A stretch of DNA of 64,000 bases from Leptobrachium leishanense (GCA_009667805.1 CM019068.1:1781218-1845217); one strand, 5' to 3'; shown: positions 44,511 through 56,577, counted from the stretch's first letter. Made by a program: numbers and translations. Notes: generated from the sequence alone by a model not told the origin.

Positions 44511-44724
44511 TAGGAAGTGGCTCTCCTAACACCTACTAACCTGACTCTAAGACGATGCACCATTTTAGATTGTGAGTTCCTACGGGAATAGGGCCCTCAT
44601 CTCCTCCTGTACTGTTTGTCAAATGTTGTTCAATGTATTGTATTGTAACCCTGTCGATACTGTGCCTATTGTACAGTGCTGTGGAATATGCTGGCGCTTT
44701 ATAAATAAAGAATAATAATAATAA
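44500..44724 (+). mobile_element. SINE-like retroposon with (AAT)n tail
   Basis: Ends in GGCGCTTTATAAATAAAG followed by AATAATAATAATA, with TGTACAGTGCTGTGGAATAT and TTAGATTGTGAGTTCCTACG upstream. This 3' module is shared by many vertebrate L2/SINE-type retroposons. The 5' end and TSD are not resolved. Confidence 0.6.
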
Positions 44725-44976
44725 CCATTTTGAACCCAGCGTCTTTTCTTCCTGTTATTAAGGAGGAAGAGAAGGGGGGAGATAATGGTGTGAAAACGAC
44801 AATTTTCCAACTTTTACTAACCATTCTAACCTCTTAACTTCTAATCAATTTTCCAACCTAGTAGGGAATCACTTTGAGGACCATCATGACTGCTTTTCCT
44901 TGACAGCTATCAATAGTCAACAGCTATCAGTCCGGTGAGGGAGACTCCCATTCCAGAGGCCAAAAACCTTTTTGTA
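44725..44976 (+). other. retroviral pol remnant before Tc1
   Basis: About 250 bp that directly precede the Tc1. The last codons before the TA target are in phase with the RNase H start on the other side (46733 on). No other motif is clear. Confidence 0.4.
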
Positions 44977-46730
<1,754 letters not shown>

Positions 46731-46732
46731 TA

Positions 46733-46830
46733 GATGGTTCCAGGTATTACACCCCAGACGGTAAGCCACACACTGGATATGCTGTAACTACAGTCAGTGA
46801 GGTTGTGGAGAAAGACATTCTCAGCTGACG
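46733..46830 (+). pseudogene. retroviral RNase H remnant
   Basis: Starts at the DGSRYY motif holding the first catalytic Asp of retroviral RNase H and continues to TGYAVTTVS. The Tc1 inserted at the TA of the preceding Val codon. After about 30 residues the frame stops; the rest of RNase H and most of integrase are deleted. Confidence 0.7.
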
Positions 46831-46836
46831 GGGCAT

Positions 46837-47112
46837 GTGCAGTCTCTGCAAAGGGAGCTCCAAAAAGTCCACCACCGGGTCCAGGAGTCTCTCCCGGACC
46901 CAGACTCAATAACCGGTGTTCATTCTAGTCAACCAGGTGATTGGGTCGTGCTAAAGAAATATCAGAGGACAGGACTAGAGCCGAGATATCTTGGTCCATT
47001 CCAGGTGCAGCTGACGACGCCAACTTCTCTGAAGTTCGAAGGACGAGACAACTGGGTCCACGCCAGTTACTGCAGGAAGCTGCTCAACTACATCAAAGAT
47101 TGTCAAGTGTAA
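46837..47112 (+). pseudogene. retroviral integrase C-terminal remnant
   Basis: Shows QPGDWVVLKKYQRTGLEPRYLGPFQVQL, then WVHASYCRKLL, the SH3-like C-terminal domain of gammaretroviral-type integrases (GDWV/LxPRYxGPF and WxHASxxK). It ends at a stop at 47110-47112. No catalytic core is present upstream because of a deletion. Confidence 0.8.
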
Positions 47113-47875
47113 TTTTTGCTTATTTGTTTAGCTTAGTTTATTTTAGCGAGGGAAACGATGAAAAGCATCCCAATCTTTTGTTTAAAATGCACCTCCAGCT
47201 AGCTAAGGCAGCAAACAGGACCAATTGCCGGGTGTGCTCTAAACCCCCCCTAGCCATTATACCCCAGCAATGGCAGCCGTTCATGCTATATACAACGTTC
47301 ATATTGGCATGAAGAAGTACGAGAAATTAGCCAAGACCACTCAGAGACATTTGTCAATAGAATTTAACGATACATTCCTAGAGGGTAACATCAGCTATAG
47401 CTAGTGAGGGTTGGAAACCTTTTAAAGGTTTGGGAAGCTTTGGGGATTTCTTGTTTTCCATTGGATCTTGGCTAAAGGAAATAGGAGAATATATACTTAT
47501 GGGGTTTCTGTTTCTATTCCTTCTATAGGCCGGAGTGAAATGTTCCTGTTGTCTAATCGACCGAGTTACAAAAGCCCAAGCAGATGACTACATTTTCGTT
47601 GCCGAGACGAGAAGCCCTGAAGACCAACCCATGGACCAGATACAGAGGATTCCAAACCGACCGGCAACCAATGCGACCCACCACCTCATGTCCTCCTTCT
47701 GAGTTACCTCCCTTAGAGCAGATTCTACGCGTCAAGATTGACTTTCTGTTGTTTTCCATCATCTGTTTTGCTTTTTGGAATCAGGACTTTTTGTATACAA
47801 GAGGGACTGTTTTTTCCCAGAGAAGATCGAGATTCATTGAGGGACACTGGGGAGCATATGACAAAGAGGAGGGAC
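47113..47875 (+). pseudogene. env-like remnant and 3' untranslated part
   Basis: No full frame. At about 47420-47540 a stretch with a hydrophobic run (ILMGFLFLFLL) after an amphipathic part, followed by a cysteine pair, looks like the membrane anchor of a retroviral transmembrane subunit. The receptor-binding region is not seen. A purine run AAAGAGGAGGGAC (47863-47875) directly before the 3' LTR is the likely polypurine tract. Confidence 0.45.
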
Positions 47876-48840
47876 TGTTGTGGAAATTTTATTATTTAGA
47901 ATTATGTGGACATTTTATTCTAGGATGTGTGTGTTTTATAAGTTGTCATCTGTCTCCCGGTGTCGGATTTAACCGAGAAACGCTGTAGCAGAAGGTACTT
48001 GGGTTGAATCGGGACCATCGGTAAAACCGTCAGTATGAAAACCTTCTCATGGGTTTGGAGACGTGTTCTCGGTGTGTGTGGGGGTGTTTGCCGGTGTGTG
48101 AGCACTAAGTGCAATGCGCTGGGCTTCTTACCTTCAAACGTCTATGCACATTAGAGAAGTGAAGTCTGCATAACAAGAGATACGTATTATACCTCTGTTG
48201 CGGCTACGCTATCCCTTTCTGGATACATATCTGCTTTTAAGACATACCTGCCTTGTCGGTATACTCGTACCGTATACGGATAATATCTGTAGTAATGTCC
48301 CCGCAGACAGTCTCAAATCTATAAAGAACCAGTAGACTGATCTTCACTAGATACTGGTCAGTCTGAGCAGTGTTGAATGGGGTCCATGCTGACAGTGATG
48401 GGGGATGGTCGGCCACATGGCTGATGGAGACAATGGACATGACTCATCCTTCCTGTTATACAAAGATGAGGTGTGTGCATTGAACTGGTCAGCCATCCTG
48501 GTGTACTCCCCTGTGCTTTTGATGTGTACCTGTGCTTTCTGGGCTGACTGGTTTATGTTGTAAAGTCATCTCCCACTGGGTGTCGTTCTGTTGCCTTAAT
48601 AAATGAAGGAGTCCAGGGTCTGTGTAGGCTCTGGGTACATGGACTCCAGCTTGAACCAGAATTGTGTCTGACTCTTCCTGGGCTAAAGAAGTACTTCATC
48701 CCTTATACAGAAAGAACTGAATGTAGCATGCTTTTTTTATAGCGACGGAATTGTTTGTGCTGGGCGCACTTTGATACCGAAGTGTACCTTTTAGTGCACC
48801 GGGACTTTGTGCACAAAGTCCAACCAAAATATCCACCACA
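47876..48840 (+). repeat. 3' LTR of the retrovirus
   Basis: 965 bp, uninterrupted, TGTTGTGG to CCACCACA. AATAAA at 48598-48603. Serves as the empty-site reference for the solo LTR and CR1 in the 5' LTR. Confidence 0.92.
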
Positions 48841-48953
48841 GCGCTATAACACAAACCCTGGGATACTGCCAATGGGTATGGGCGCTATAACACAAACCCT
48901 GGACATACGGTCAATGGGTATGGGTGCTATAGCACAAACCCTGGAGATACTGT
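48841..48953. repeat. 42-bp satellite array, block 5
   Basis: About 2.7 units, starting with the GCGC duplicated by the retrovirus and ending GAGATACTGT before the next LTR. Confidence 0.95.
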
Positions 48954-49995
48954 TGTGATGTTTTCCATAACCACAACTGTGTTTATATTCTTACTTAATT
49001 GGTTGACTTGTATAAAAACAGTCACTTACTTACGTATAAGCAAGTTTAGTTTATTAATCGGTGTAGAACAGTTTCCTCACAGAGCTGCATCATAACACTG
49101 CTCTGCTTCAGCCGCCATTTTACATCTACCAGAACATTTCCCCCCCAACTGACAGTAGGAAGTGAGAAATCCCCTCAGAGCAGAACAGGAAGTAGGAAGG
49201 CAGAAGAAAACAATGCATCATTCACAACCAACAACAGTCGATACCTCACAATACACACGTCATGGAGCTGATGTGGCGCTCCGAGCTTCAAACCCCAAGA
49301 GGCTTTATGTTCATTTATATCGTGTTTTTAAATATATTTTACATCGTTTGGTTTTAGTTTAAATTAGTTTAGTGTAAAATGGTGTAGCTTTAGTTTTAAA
49401 TATACTTATATTCCTGTAGGTAAATGTGTTTTTGTGTAGCCAGTAAACAAGCTTTACTGCTGTGTAATTTATGCAACAGGGCTTTTCCCCTTATCTGGCT
49501 GCATATTTGATTCAAGAAGTCTGTGATAGTGTTGGTCTTTAATCTGAAGTGTTAGAACAATACATAATGTAAATGTTGTGAGCTAAAGAATGTTTATTGT
49601 AAATATCTGACATAATGTAATTAGCATTTTAGTAGGACGATGTGTGTCATTTATGCAAATTATGGCTGTTGGATTTCAGCATAAATTGTGGTGTTTTGTT
49701 CATTAAAAGCTCAGAGAATCCTGTGGGAACATACAGCTCTTCTGGTGTCTCATTCAGGGTACCCACTATCACCCTCAGAAGGCACAGAGCGGCCCTCTGG
49801 AAATTCCTAACAGCGCCAGGGCAGAGAATCAGAAGCAGGCGGGTCAAGCTGCTCGAGGTGCTGAGGACGGTGCTCCCAGTAGCCGGGTTGACCACAATGA
49901 GGGGGTGTCTGGAGAGTCAGGACAGGCGGAAGAGAACGGTTCCGTCACAACACACGCTATATATTCTTACACAGTCTAACAACCCATACATCACA
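48954..49995 (-). mobile_element. LTR of gypsy family A, interrupted by an LTR of family B
   Basis: Starts TGTGATGTTTTCC and ends CCCATACATCACA, like the LTR at 50169-50513. Flanks are ACTGT (48949-48953) and ACGGT (49996-50000), a 5-bp duplication with one mismatch. Without the inner LTR it is about 345 bp. It is a solo LTR, or one end of a rearranged element. Confidence 0.8.
49258..49949 (+). mobile_element. solo LTR, family B, copy 1
   Basis: Starts CGTCATGGAGCTG (TG changed to CG) and ends TTCCGTCACA. 5-bp duplication ACACA (49253-49257 and 49950-49954). Same family as 53277-54004 and 55824-56570. The other family-A LTR (about 50463) gives the empty site. Confidence 0.88.
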
Positions 49996-50168
49996 ACGGT
50001 CACTGGGTATGGACACTATAACACAAACCCCGGAGATACTGTCACTGGGTATGGGTGCTGTAACACAAACCCCGGAGATACTGTCACTGGTTATGGGCGC
50101 TATAACACAAACCCCGGAGATACTGTCACTGGGTATGGACACTATAACACAAACCCTGGAGATACTGT
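49996..50168. repeat. 42-bp satellite array, block 6
   Basis: About four units, several with CCCCGGAG in place of CCCTGGAG. This is the last satellite sequence in the window; it ends GAGATACTGT, the same phase as block 5. Confidence 0.95.
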
Positions 50169-50513
50169 TGTGATGTTTTCCACAACCGTGTTTATAGTCT
50201 TACTTAATTGGTTGACTTGTCTAAAAACAGTCACTTACTTACGTATAAGCAAGTTGTAGTTTATTAAAATCGGTGTAGAACAGTTTCCTCACAGAGCTGC
50301 CTCATAACACTGCTCTGCTTCAGCCGCCATTTTACATCTACCAGAACATTCCCCCCCAACTGACAACAGGAAGTGAGAAATCCCCTCAGAGCAGAACAGG
50401 AAGTAGGAAGGCAGAAGAAAAGCAATGCATCATTCACAAACAACAACAGTCGATACCTCACAATACAGACACACTATTATATTCTTACACAGTCTAACAA
50501 CCCATACATCACA
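50169..50513 (-). repeat. 3' LTR of gypsy family A
   Basis: 345 bp. On the minus strand from TGTGATGTATGGG to GGAAAACATCACA. Confidence 0.85.
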
Positions 50514-50653
50514 TCTCCTTCCCTTCAACAAAAAAAATCTTTTTCTTAAAATAATAAAAAGAAAATGGGTAAAAGTCAGCAACAATAAATGAACTGTAAC
50601 ATGTCTTCTCAATCTGTATCAGTGTGTCCATCATCTTCCAGATCCCCAATCTT

Positions 50654-51500
50654 TTATTCAGGTCTTCTCCTACTCGAATACCATTTACGCCTTCTTACTA
50701 AAGAGTTTCTCTTACTATAGTCCCTTAACAGATCTTGCGGTTGCCAGCGGCTTGTGGCTCTTCTCACCCTTGTGGAATGGCAATTATTTCCTTGTCCAAG
50801 GCCTGTATGTTCACCCATACGGTGTCCTGGAACTTCTTGTTCTCGAGTTTCGTTGGGCATCACCTCCAAATGTGTTCCTTTGCTCCTGAGGCTCAGGCTA
50901 GAAATAGTCTTCAAGATATCAGAGATACTGCAGATGTCAGAAGAGTCATCATGCCAAACTCCATGTCAGATATCCGTGTCTGATTCGAGGGATGACTCTG
51001 ACGGCTTTGTTAAGTCATCTGTTGTACGTGGTCGAAGTTGATTTGTATGTCTCCTTGTGCAAAATCCATCTGAGGTGACAACTTCAGAGTGTGCCCAGAA
51101 CTTCCTTTATCACTGCTGATTTCCAACGATTGGCACAATTATACAGGCGTATCCAAACAGAATTCCCTTTCTAATAACAACGACCTGCTTTTCCACCTTG
51201 CATCTTTGATTGTTGCTGGATGACCCTATGATGAATCTCAGGTTTTAGAAGATACAACTTTGTCCTGAGTACTCGGCCTAACATAAGGCAGGCTGGAGGT
51301 TGTCCAGTGGTTGGATGAGGGGTGTTCCTATACTGTAGGAGGAAATCAGACAGATGTTGCTCAAACCTCTTTCCCTCTGCTCCATGCGGACTATGCCTGG
51401 ATGACCTTCATGCAGAATTACAAGAATTTGTTGTTGTAACACAAAAGGAATAACCCTTTCTCCCCAGATTACACAACCATCTCGAATCGATAACTACCGA
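50654..51500 (-). pseudogene. gypsy A integrase and pol tail, deleted
   Basis: On the minus strand, from right to left: a short piece of the integrase zinc domain (LHEGHPGIVRM near 51395-51430) is followed, without the catalytic core, by HPTTGQPPACLMLGR (about 51280-51320) and LRTKLYLLKP, the post-core region of vertebrate gypsy integrases. After several frame changes comes the tail STRVRRATSRWQPQDLL (50654-50914). The core deletion removes the catalytic residues. Confidence 0.75.
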
Positions 51501-51883
51501 GCCCTTGTTTGGAATGACTTGAGATGTACTGGAGTCTTTAGTGGCCAACCTTTCTGTACATAAGAAAGTATTTCCCTCAGCACAGAGTCCTTGTTTGTCT
51601 CCTGCGCAATTTCTTTAGCTGTTATCGCGTCACAAAAGTATATTCTAGATCTTTCTGTGGTAGGTAATTGTGAATCCAATTTCAGTGGAAGCCTAGAGAA
51701 GGCATCAGCATTTGCATGTAGAGCATTTGGACGATATTGTATTCGGTATTGATAGGCCCCCAGAGTCAAGGCGTACCTCTGAAGCTTCGCTGCGGTCAGA
51801 ATGGAGATACCTTTCTGTGGGTTAAAAATTGTCAATAAGGGCTTATGGTCGATAAGCAGCGTGAAGGGTTGACCATATATATA
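51494..51883 (-). pseudogene. gypsy A RNase H, C-terminal part
   Basis: Contains IYGQPFTLLIDHKPLLTIF (catalytic Asp in the DHK box), the SILTAAKLQRYALTLGAYQY block and the closing ANADAFSRLPL. The upstream RNase H part lies beyond the MITE at 52661-52755. Confidence 0.85.
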
Positions 51884-51971
51884 CCGTATTTTTCGCTCCA
51901 TAAGACGCACTTTTCTCCCCACAAAAAGTGGGGGGAAAAGGGGGTGCGTCTTATGGAGCGAATGCCCCATG

Positions 51972-52190
51972 ATATGCCTCAGCTCACCTGTCGCCGCCGC
52001 GTTAGGCTCCCTCTGAGCGTGCGTCCGGCAGCAGGAAGCTTGGGCACTCGCCTGGGGGAGCCACGTGACCGCGATCTCGCGAGATCGCGGTCACGTGGCT
52101 CCCCCAGGCAAGTGCCCAACCTTCCTGCCGCCAGACGCACGCTCAGAGGGAGCCTAACGCGGCGGCGACAGGTGAGCTGAGGCATATCCA
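51972..52190. repeat. near-perfect long hairpin in the MITE
   Basis: Arms of about 108 bp centred at 52081. The centre is GCGATCTCGC|GAGATCGCGG. The outer ends are ATATGCCTCAGCTCACCTGT and ACAGGTGAGCTGAGGCATAT. A few mismatches (for example AAGCTTGGGCACTCG versus CAAGTGCCCAACCTT). Very CpG-rich. Confidence 0.9.
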
Positions 52191-52558
52191 TGAGCTGCTG
52201 GGGCACATCCATGAGCGAGCTGGGGCACATCCATGTGTGAGCTGGGGCACATCCATGAGCGAGCTGGGGCACATCCATGTGCTGGGGCATTACCCATGTG
52301 CTGGGGCAATATCCATAAGTTGGGGGGAAAATCCATGTGCTGGGGCATATCCATAAGCTGGGGGACAGTATCCATGAGCTGGGGGACAGTATCCATGAGC
52401 TGGGGGACAGTATCCATGAGCTGGGGGACAGTATCCATGAACTGGGGGACAGTATCCATGAGCTGGGGGACAGTATCCATGAGCTGGGGACAGTATCCAT
52501 GTGCTGGGGGACAGTATCCATGAGCTGGGGCAGTATCCATGAGCTGGGGCAATATCCA
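52190..52558. repeat. 21-bp tandem repeats in the MITE
   Basis: About 17 units of the form GTATCCATGAGCTGGGGGACA. The left copies are more diverged (GCACATCCATGAGCGAGCTGG). 21 bp is 7 codons, which creates artificial frames on both strands. Confidence 0.9.
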
Positions 52559-52660
52559 TTATTACACTATTTGATTCAGAATATTTATTTTCCTGTTTTC
52601 CTCCTCTAAAAACTAGGTGCGTCTTATGGTCAGGTGCGTCTTATGGAGCAAAAAATACGG

Positions 52661-52755
52661 TATATAAAGATGAAATTTCTTTACTGCCCAAACAATTGCC
52701 AGAGCCTCTTTATCAATTTGAGAATATTTATTTTCTGCAGCTGTGAGTGATCTAG
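52661..52755 (-). pseudogene. gypsy A RNase H, N-terminal part
   Basis: Reads [20 protein letters not shown] and then [11 protein letters not shown] on the minus strand, the RNase H second motif with its Glu. It joins the frame at 51883 across the MITE's TATATA target. Confidence 0.8.
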
Positions 52756-52766
52756 AGCAGAGCCCC

Positions 52767-53276
52767 ATTCAATACCGCAGCAGCTGCTGAATTGCTGCAG
52801 CAGTGTCATTGAACGCTTTGGATGCGAATTTCAAAGTAAAATGGCCGACGATTTCTTAATGAAAGATTCAGATTGTTTTTCGTATGACTCGGACAACAGT
52901 TGAGGTATATATGATAAAGAAAAGCAGTCAGCACAATTCCATTTTGTATGCACACACCACAAATGATAGTTTTTATTGAATAAACGTTATGTTTCCTTCT
53001 CAAAAAAATATATAATTGAGCTGTAATATATGTCTATGTGCAGGGGTAAATAATAAATATTTTGTGCTTTGGTGACCAAAAACCTCAAAATTAACATTGC
53101 CGTACAGAATTGTTACTTGCTTCATGGCGGCGGGCATCTTTACTACGTTACACTCAGCTACTCGCAGCATCTCCTCTAGTCGCTGCAAGTGCAAAGTTAG
53201 CAGTGCTGAGCGCTGAATGCCGTTCAATGGCAAGTTGCTAACTTAGCACTTGCAGTGGCTGAGGTATTGAACGCGC
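52767..53276. mobile_element. possible DNA element with 16-bp inverted ends
   Basis: Left CATTCAATACCGCAGC and right GCTGAGGTATTGAACG are inverted matches with two mismatches. About 500 bp, AT-rich centre. No clear TSD and no coding frame, so the family is open. Confidence 0.4.
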
Positions 53277-54004
53277 TGTCATGGAGCTGATGTAACGCTC
53301 CATGCTTCAAACCCCAAGAGACTTTATGTTCAATTTAGATTGTGTGTTTTTAAATATATATTACATCGTTTTAGTTTAAATTAGTTTAGTGTAAAATGGC
53401 ATAACTTTAGTTTTAAAAATACTTATATTCCTGTAGGTAAATGTGTTTCTGTATGGCCAGTAAACAAGCTTTACTGCTGTGTAATTTATGCAACAGGGCT
53501 TTCCCCCTTATCTGGCTGCATATTTGATTCAAGAAATCTGTGATAGTGTTCGTCTTTAATCTGATGTGTTAGAACAATGGATTATGCAAATGTTGTGTGA
53601 GCTAAAGAATATTTATTGTAAATATCTGACATAATGTAATTAGCATATTGGTAGGACGAGGTGCGTCATTTATGCAAATTTTGACTGTTGGATTTAAGCA
53701 TAAGTGGTGGCAATTTTGTTCATTAAAAGTCAGAACTCTCAGAGCTCAGAGAGAGCGAGAATCCGGTTTTAAAACATACAGCCGCGTCTGGTGTTTTATT
53801 TCAAACTACGCTACACTCCACACTCAACCTCAGAAGGCAGAGAGCGGCCTTCTGGAAATTCCTAACGGCTCCAGGGCAGAGGAACAGAAGCAGGCGGGTC
53901 AAGCTGCTCGAGGCGCTGAGGACAGCGCTCCCAGTAGCTGGGCTGACCGCAACGAAGGGGTGTCTGGAGAGTCAGGACAGACGGAAGAGAACGGTTCCGT
54001 CACA
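53277..54004 (+). repeat. 5' LTR, family B
   Basis: 728 bp from TGTCATGGAGCTGATG to GGTTCCGTCACA. The 3' half has GAAGGCAGAGAGCGGCCTTC and GAATCCGGTTTTAAAACATA. Confidence 0.88.
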
Positions 54005-54053
54005 TTGGTGGCAACGGTGGGATAGAGGCTCTCCAACACTAAGACACCCCAAG

Positions 54054-54698
54054 ATGGCCAACTATGCAGCCTGCAAGCGAGACACCCTGAGAGACCTGCT
54101 GGAGAGCCAAGGAGGGATCGCCGGATCCAAGGACAAAGATGCCCTAATCATAGAGCTAACCGAAATGGACCAAAGACCCCAGTCAGCTGAGGAGCTATTC
54201 CAGCAGAGGGTCCGGCAACAAATGGCCCTGTATGGGAGCGATACGTCCAAGGAAGCCATTAGTCGGGCCACCTCAGACATAATGCTGCAGGATGCCCAGC
54301 AGGAAAGAGTGCTGAAAAGAGAGCGGGACAGCCAGGAGAGGGAGCATGAGCGGCAGCACGAACTCTGGGTGGCTGAGCTGCGAGGTAGGCAGAGGCAGTC
54401 TGAGGCTCCGGAGCCTCTGGATTGGGACGATTATGTGGTGCCGGCTGAAGTGCGGACCACGGCACAACATGCCTCTGGCCTCTACCGCCAAGAACCAGAG
54501 GATTACTGGCAGACGATTGTGGATGAGACAGCTGTTTCCACCAGTGTGACCCAGCAGGACGGTTGGGCACTTTTAGAGGAGGACTGCCTCGGGACAGGGG
54601 GCAAAACGGACATCCCCACGAGAGTTCTGGGGATGCGGGGCAGAGTATCTAGATTGGCCCCAATGTGCTCCCAGCCAAGGATGGCTGAGGGAGCTTGA
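54054..54698 (+). CDS. gag-like protein of family B element
   Basis: A 214-residue frame that starts 50 bp after the LTR. The N-terminus (CKRDTLRDLLESQGG, then SKDKDALIIELTEM) resembles the SAP-like helix-turn-helix head of many vertebrate gypsy gag proteins. A long charged helix follows (QQERVLKRERDSQEREHERQ) that could be a coiled coil, then an acidic Trp-containing part. No capsid or zinc-knuckle motif. The frame probably shifts near 54625 into frame 1, where it continues (YLDWPQCAPSQGWLRELEGL). Role inferred: particle formation. Confidence 0.55.
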   Translation: MANYAACKRDTLRDLLESQGGIAGSKDKDALIIELTEMDQRPQSAEELFQQRVRQQMALYGSDTSKEAISRATSDIMLQDAQQERVLKRERDSQEREHERQHELWVAELRGRQRQSEAPEPLDWDDYVVPAEVRTTAQHASGLYRQEPEDYWQTIVDETAVSTSVTQQDGWALLEEDCLGTGGKTDIPTRVLGMRGRVSRLAPMCSQPRMAEGA

Positions 54699-55837
54699 AG
54701 GCCTGGATATTGCGGTGACAGAGGCCGAGGACTGTCCGGCAGAAGGAGCGGACAGTCTGGACGGTACAGAGGAACCTGAGGAAATGGAGCCGGAAGTGCT
54801 CCTACATTTTCCCGTCTTGCCCGCCATGGAAGAAGTGGCATTGTTGCACGAAGCACTGCAGGTACTAAATTGCCAGGATGAGCCTGGGGTTGCCCATGTC
54901 CTGCCTGAACAACTGACGGATGGGTCCGGATGGCCCTCTCCAACAAGAGTGGAGGAAGACCTCCCCCCATCCCCACCAGCAGACACTACTCTTGTGTCCA
55001 ACCCCCCAGCAGAAGCGCTGGCTACGGGGCAGAGCGCCGCTGGCCTGTGCCCACACCCTAATATACATCTGGAGAGCCTCGAAGGTGATCTCCAGGAGCT
55101 GCCTCTCCAGCAGCCGGTATCCCCACTGGGAGTGAATGAAGCCACCCCCCCAGCAGAAGTGCTGGCTACAGGGCAGAGCAGTCGGTCTCTGCCCATCCTT
55201 TCAACCACTTGTACCGGAGGCCTTAGTTGCCCCCTGTTCTTCTCTGATCCTCCCCGCTTCACTGGAGCAGCAAAACGAGCTTCAGAGAGCGGATAAAGAT
55301 GACCTCGCTCCCCCGCAGCAGTTTGTGATGCCGGGAGTGGAGACAGAGGATTTTCAAACTCCTGCGCTGGGGGCATCAGTCACCCCATGCTCCCCCCAGC
55401 TGCTGACTAGAGCACCAGGAGCGGGTGCAGTTGGCACATTTTTCACACTGTATTTTGATAACCTGAGCAGAGGTACAGGCGGGACCTCTCCCCAGCAGCA
55501 AGCCCTTTTTCCAGGAGGGGGTATCAGCAATGTGGTGTACCCACAACGGCCCGGGGGAACAGGAGGGTCCCTCAATGCGCTACTAAGGCTGGTTGTTTTC
55601 CCGAGGCAGGACAGCTGGAGAAGAATGGGGGCTCGCTTCCTCCCGACAGACTATGGACCCACAACCCTCCAGCGACCGTCAGACCCAGCTGACTTTGCTT
55701 ATGTGCCCGCAACCTGGAACTTTGAAGATGGCACAGAAAAGGGACAAGGTGAGAGGTCTCGTCAGTGGCAAGCGATCCGTTTGGGATCTAAGTTTGCCCT
55801 GCCGATCTGGAAGGGGGGACATATGTCATGGAGCTGA
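54640..55837 (+). pseudogene. proline-rich continuation frames of family B element
   Basis: Two overlapping frames (frame 1 to 55296, frame 2 from 55136 to 55837) form one acidic, proline-rich stretch. It contains a duplicated PPAE(A/V)LATGQS module at about 55007-55040 and 55147-55175, and a similar QQKCWLQGRA in the other frame. I recognise no enzymatic motif. The frame change lies between about 55136 and 55290. It closes at the start of the 3' LTR. It might be a gag C-terminal region or a structural protein; function unknown. Confidence 0.4.
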
Positions 55838-56570
55838 TGTAATGCTCCATGCTTCAAACCCCAAGAGACTTTATGTTCAATTTATATCGTGTGTTTTTAA
55901 ATATATATTACATCGTTTGGTTTTAGTTTAAATTAGTTTAGTGTAAAATGGCGTAACTTTAGTTTTAAATATACTTATATTCCTGTAGGTAAATGTGTTT
56001 CTGTATAGCCAGTAAACAAGCTTTACTGCTGTGTAATTTATGCAACAGGGCTTTTCCCCTTATCTGGCTGCATATTTGATTCAAGAAATCTGTGATAGTG
56101 TTTGTATTTAATGTGATGGGTTAGAACAATGGATTATGCAAATGTTGTGTGAGCTAAAGAATATAAAGAATGTTTATTGTAAATATCTAACGGACATAAT
56201 GTAATTAGCATATTGGTAGGACGAGGTGCGTCATTTATGCAAATTATGATGTTGGACTTCAGCATAAATGGTGGCGTTTTTGTTCATTAAAAGTCAGAAC
56301 TCTCAAGAGCTCAGAGAGAGAAAGAATCCGGTTTTAAAACATACAGCCGCGTCTGGTGTTTTATTTCAAACTACGCTACACTCCACACTCAAATCTCAGA
56401 AGGCAGAGAGCGGCCTTCTGGAAATTCCTAACGGCTCCAGGGCAGAGGAACAGAAGCAGGCGGGTCAAGCTGCTCGAGGCGCTGAGGACAGCTCTCCCAG
56501 TAGCCGGGCTGGCCGCAACGAAGGGGTGTCTGGAGAGTCAGGACAGGCGGAAGAGAACGGTTCCGTCACA
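55824..56570 (+). repeat. 3' LTR, family B
   Basis: 747 bp, same ends as the 5' LTR. Directly follows the purine tract. Confidence 0.88.
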
Positions 56571-56577
56571 CACGCCT

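Larger units (their letters stand above)
51884..52660. mobile_element. MITE with long hairpin and 21-bp repeats
   Basis: Inverted ends CCGTATTTTTCGCTCCATAA / TTATGGAGCAAAAAATACGG, with TATATA on both sides (51878-51883 and 52661-52666). It is inserted in gypsy A RNase H. There is a long hairpin at about 51972-52190 and 21-bp tandem repeats at 52190-52558. The superfamily is not certain; no transposase is present. Confidence 0.85.
50169..52766 (-). mobile_element. gypsy element of LTR family A, 5'-truncated
   Basis: Minus strand. The 3' LTR (50169-50513) is preceded in the element by the purine tract GAAGGGAAGGAGA (50526-50514). Pol remnants extend right to about 52755, where another element's end begins. 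A MITE (51884-52660) splits RNase H. The 5' half and 5' LTR are absent. Confidence 0.82.
53277..56570 (+). mobile_element. polymerase-less LTR retrotransposon (family B)
   Basis: LTRs at 53277-54004 and 55824-56570 are the same family and orientation. The flanks CGCGC (53272-53276) and CACGC (56571-56575) fit a 5-bp TSD with one CpG-type change. The 1.8-kb interior has a TTGGTGGCAACGGTGGGAT stretch after the 5' LTR, gag-like and proline-rich frames, and a purine tract (GGAAGGGGGGACATA) before the 3' LTR. No reverse transcriptase, RNase H or integrase motif is seen. It must depend on enzymes from another element. Confidence 0.85.

Noticed and set aside
51979..52609. Overlapping frames on both strands with repeated HELGDSI or SWILSPS peptides
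   Set aside because: Artefact of the 21-bp tandem repeats and hairpin in the MITE.
54573..55376. Minus-strand 267-codon frame across the family B element
   Set aside because: Lies opposite the proline-rich plus-strand frames that sit in proper position between LTRs; serine-rich composition is what the complement of such sequence gives.
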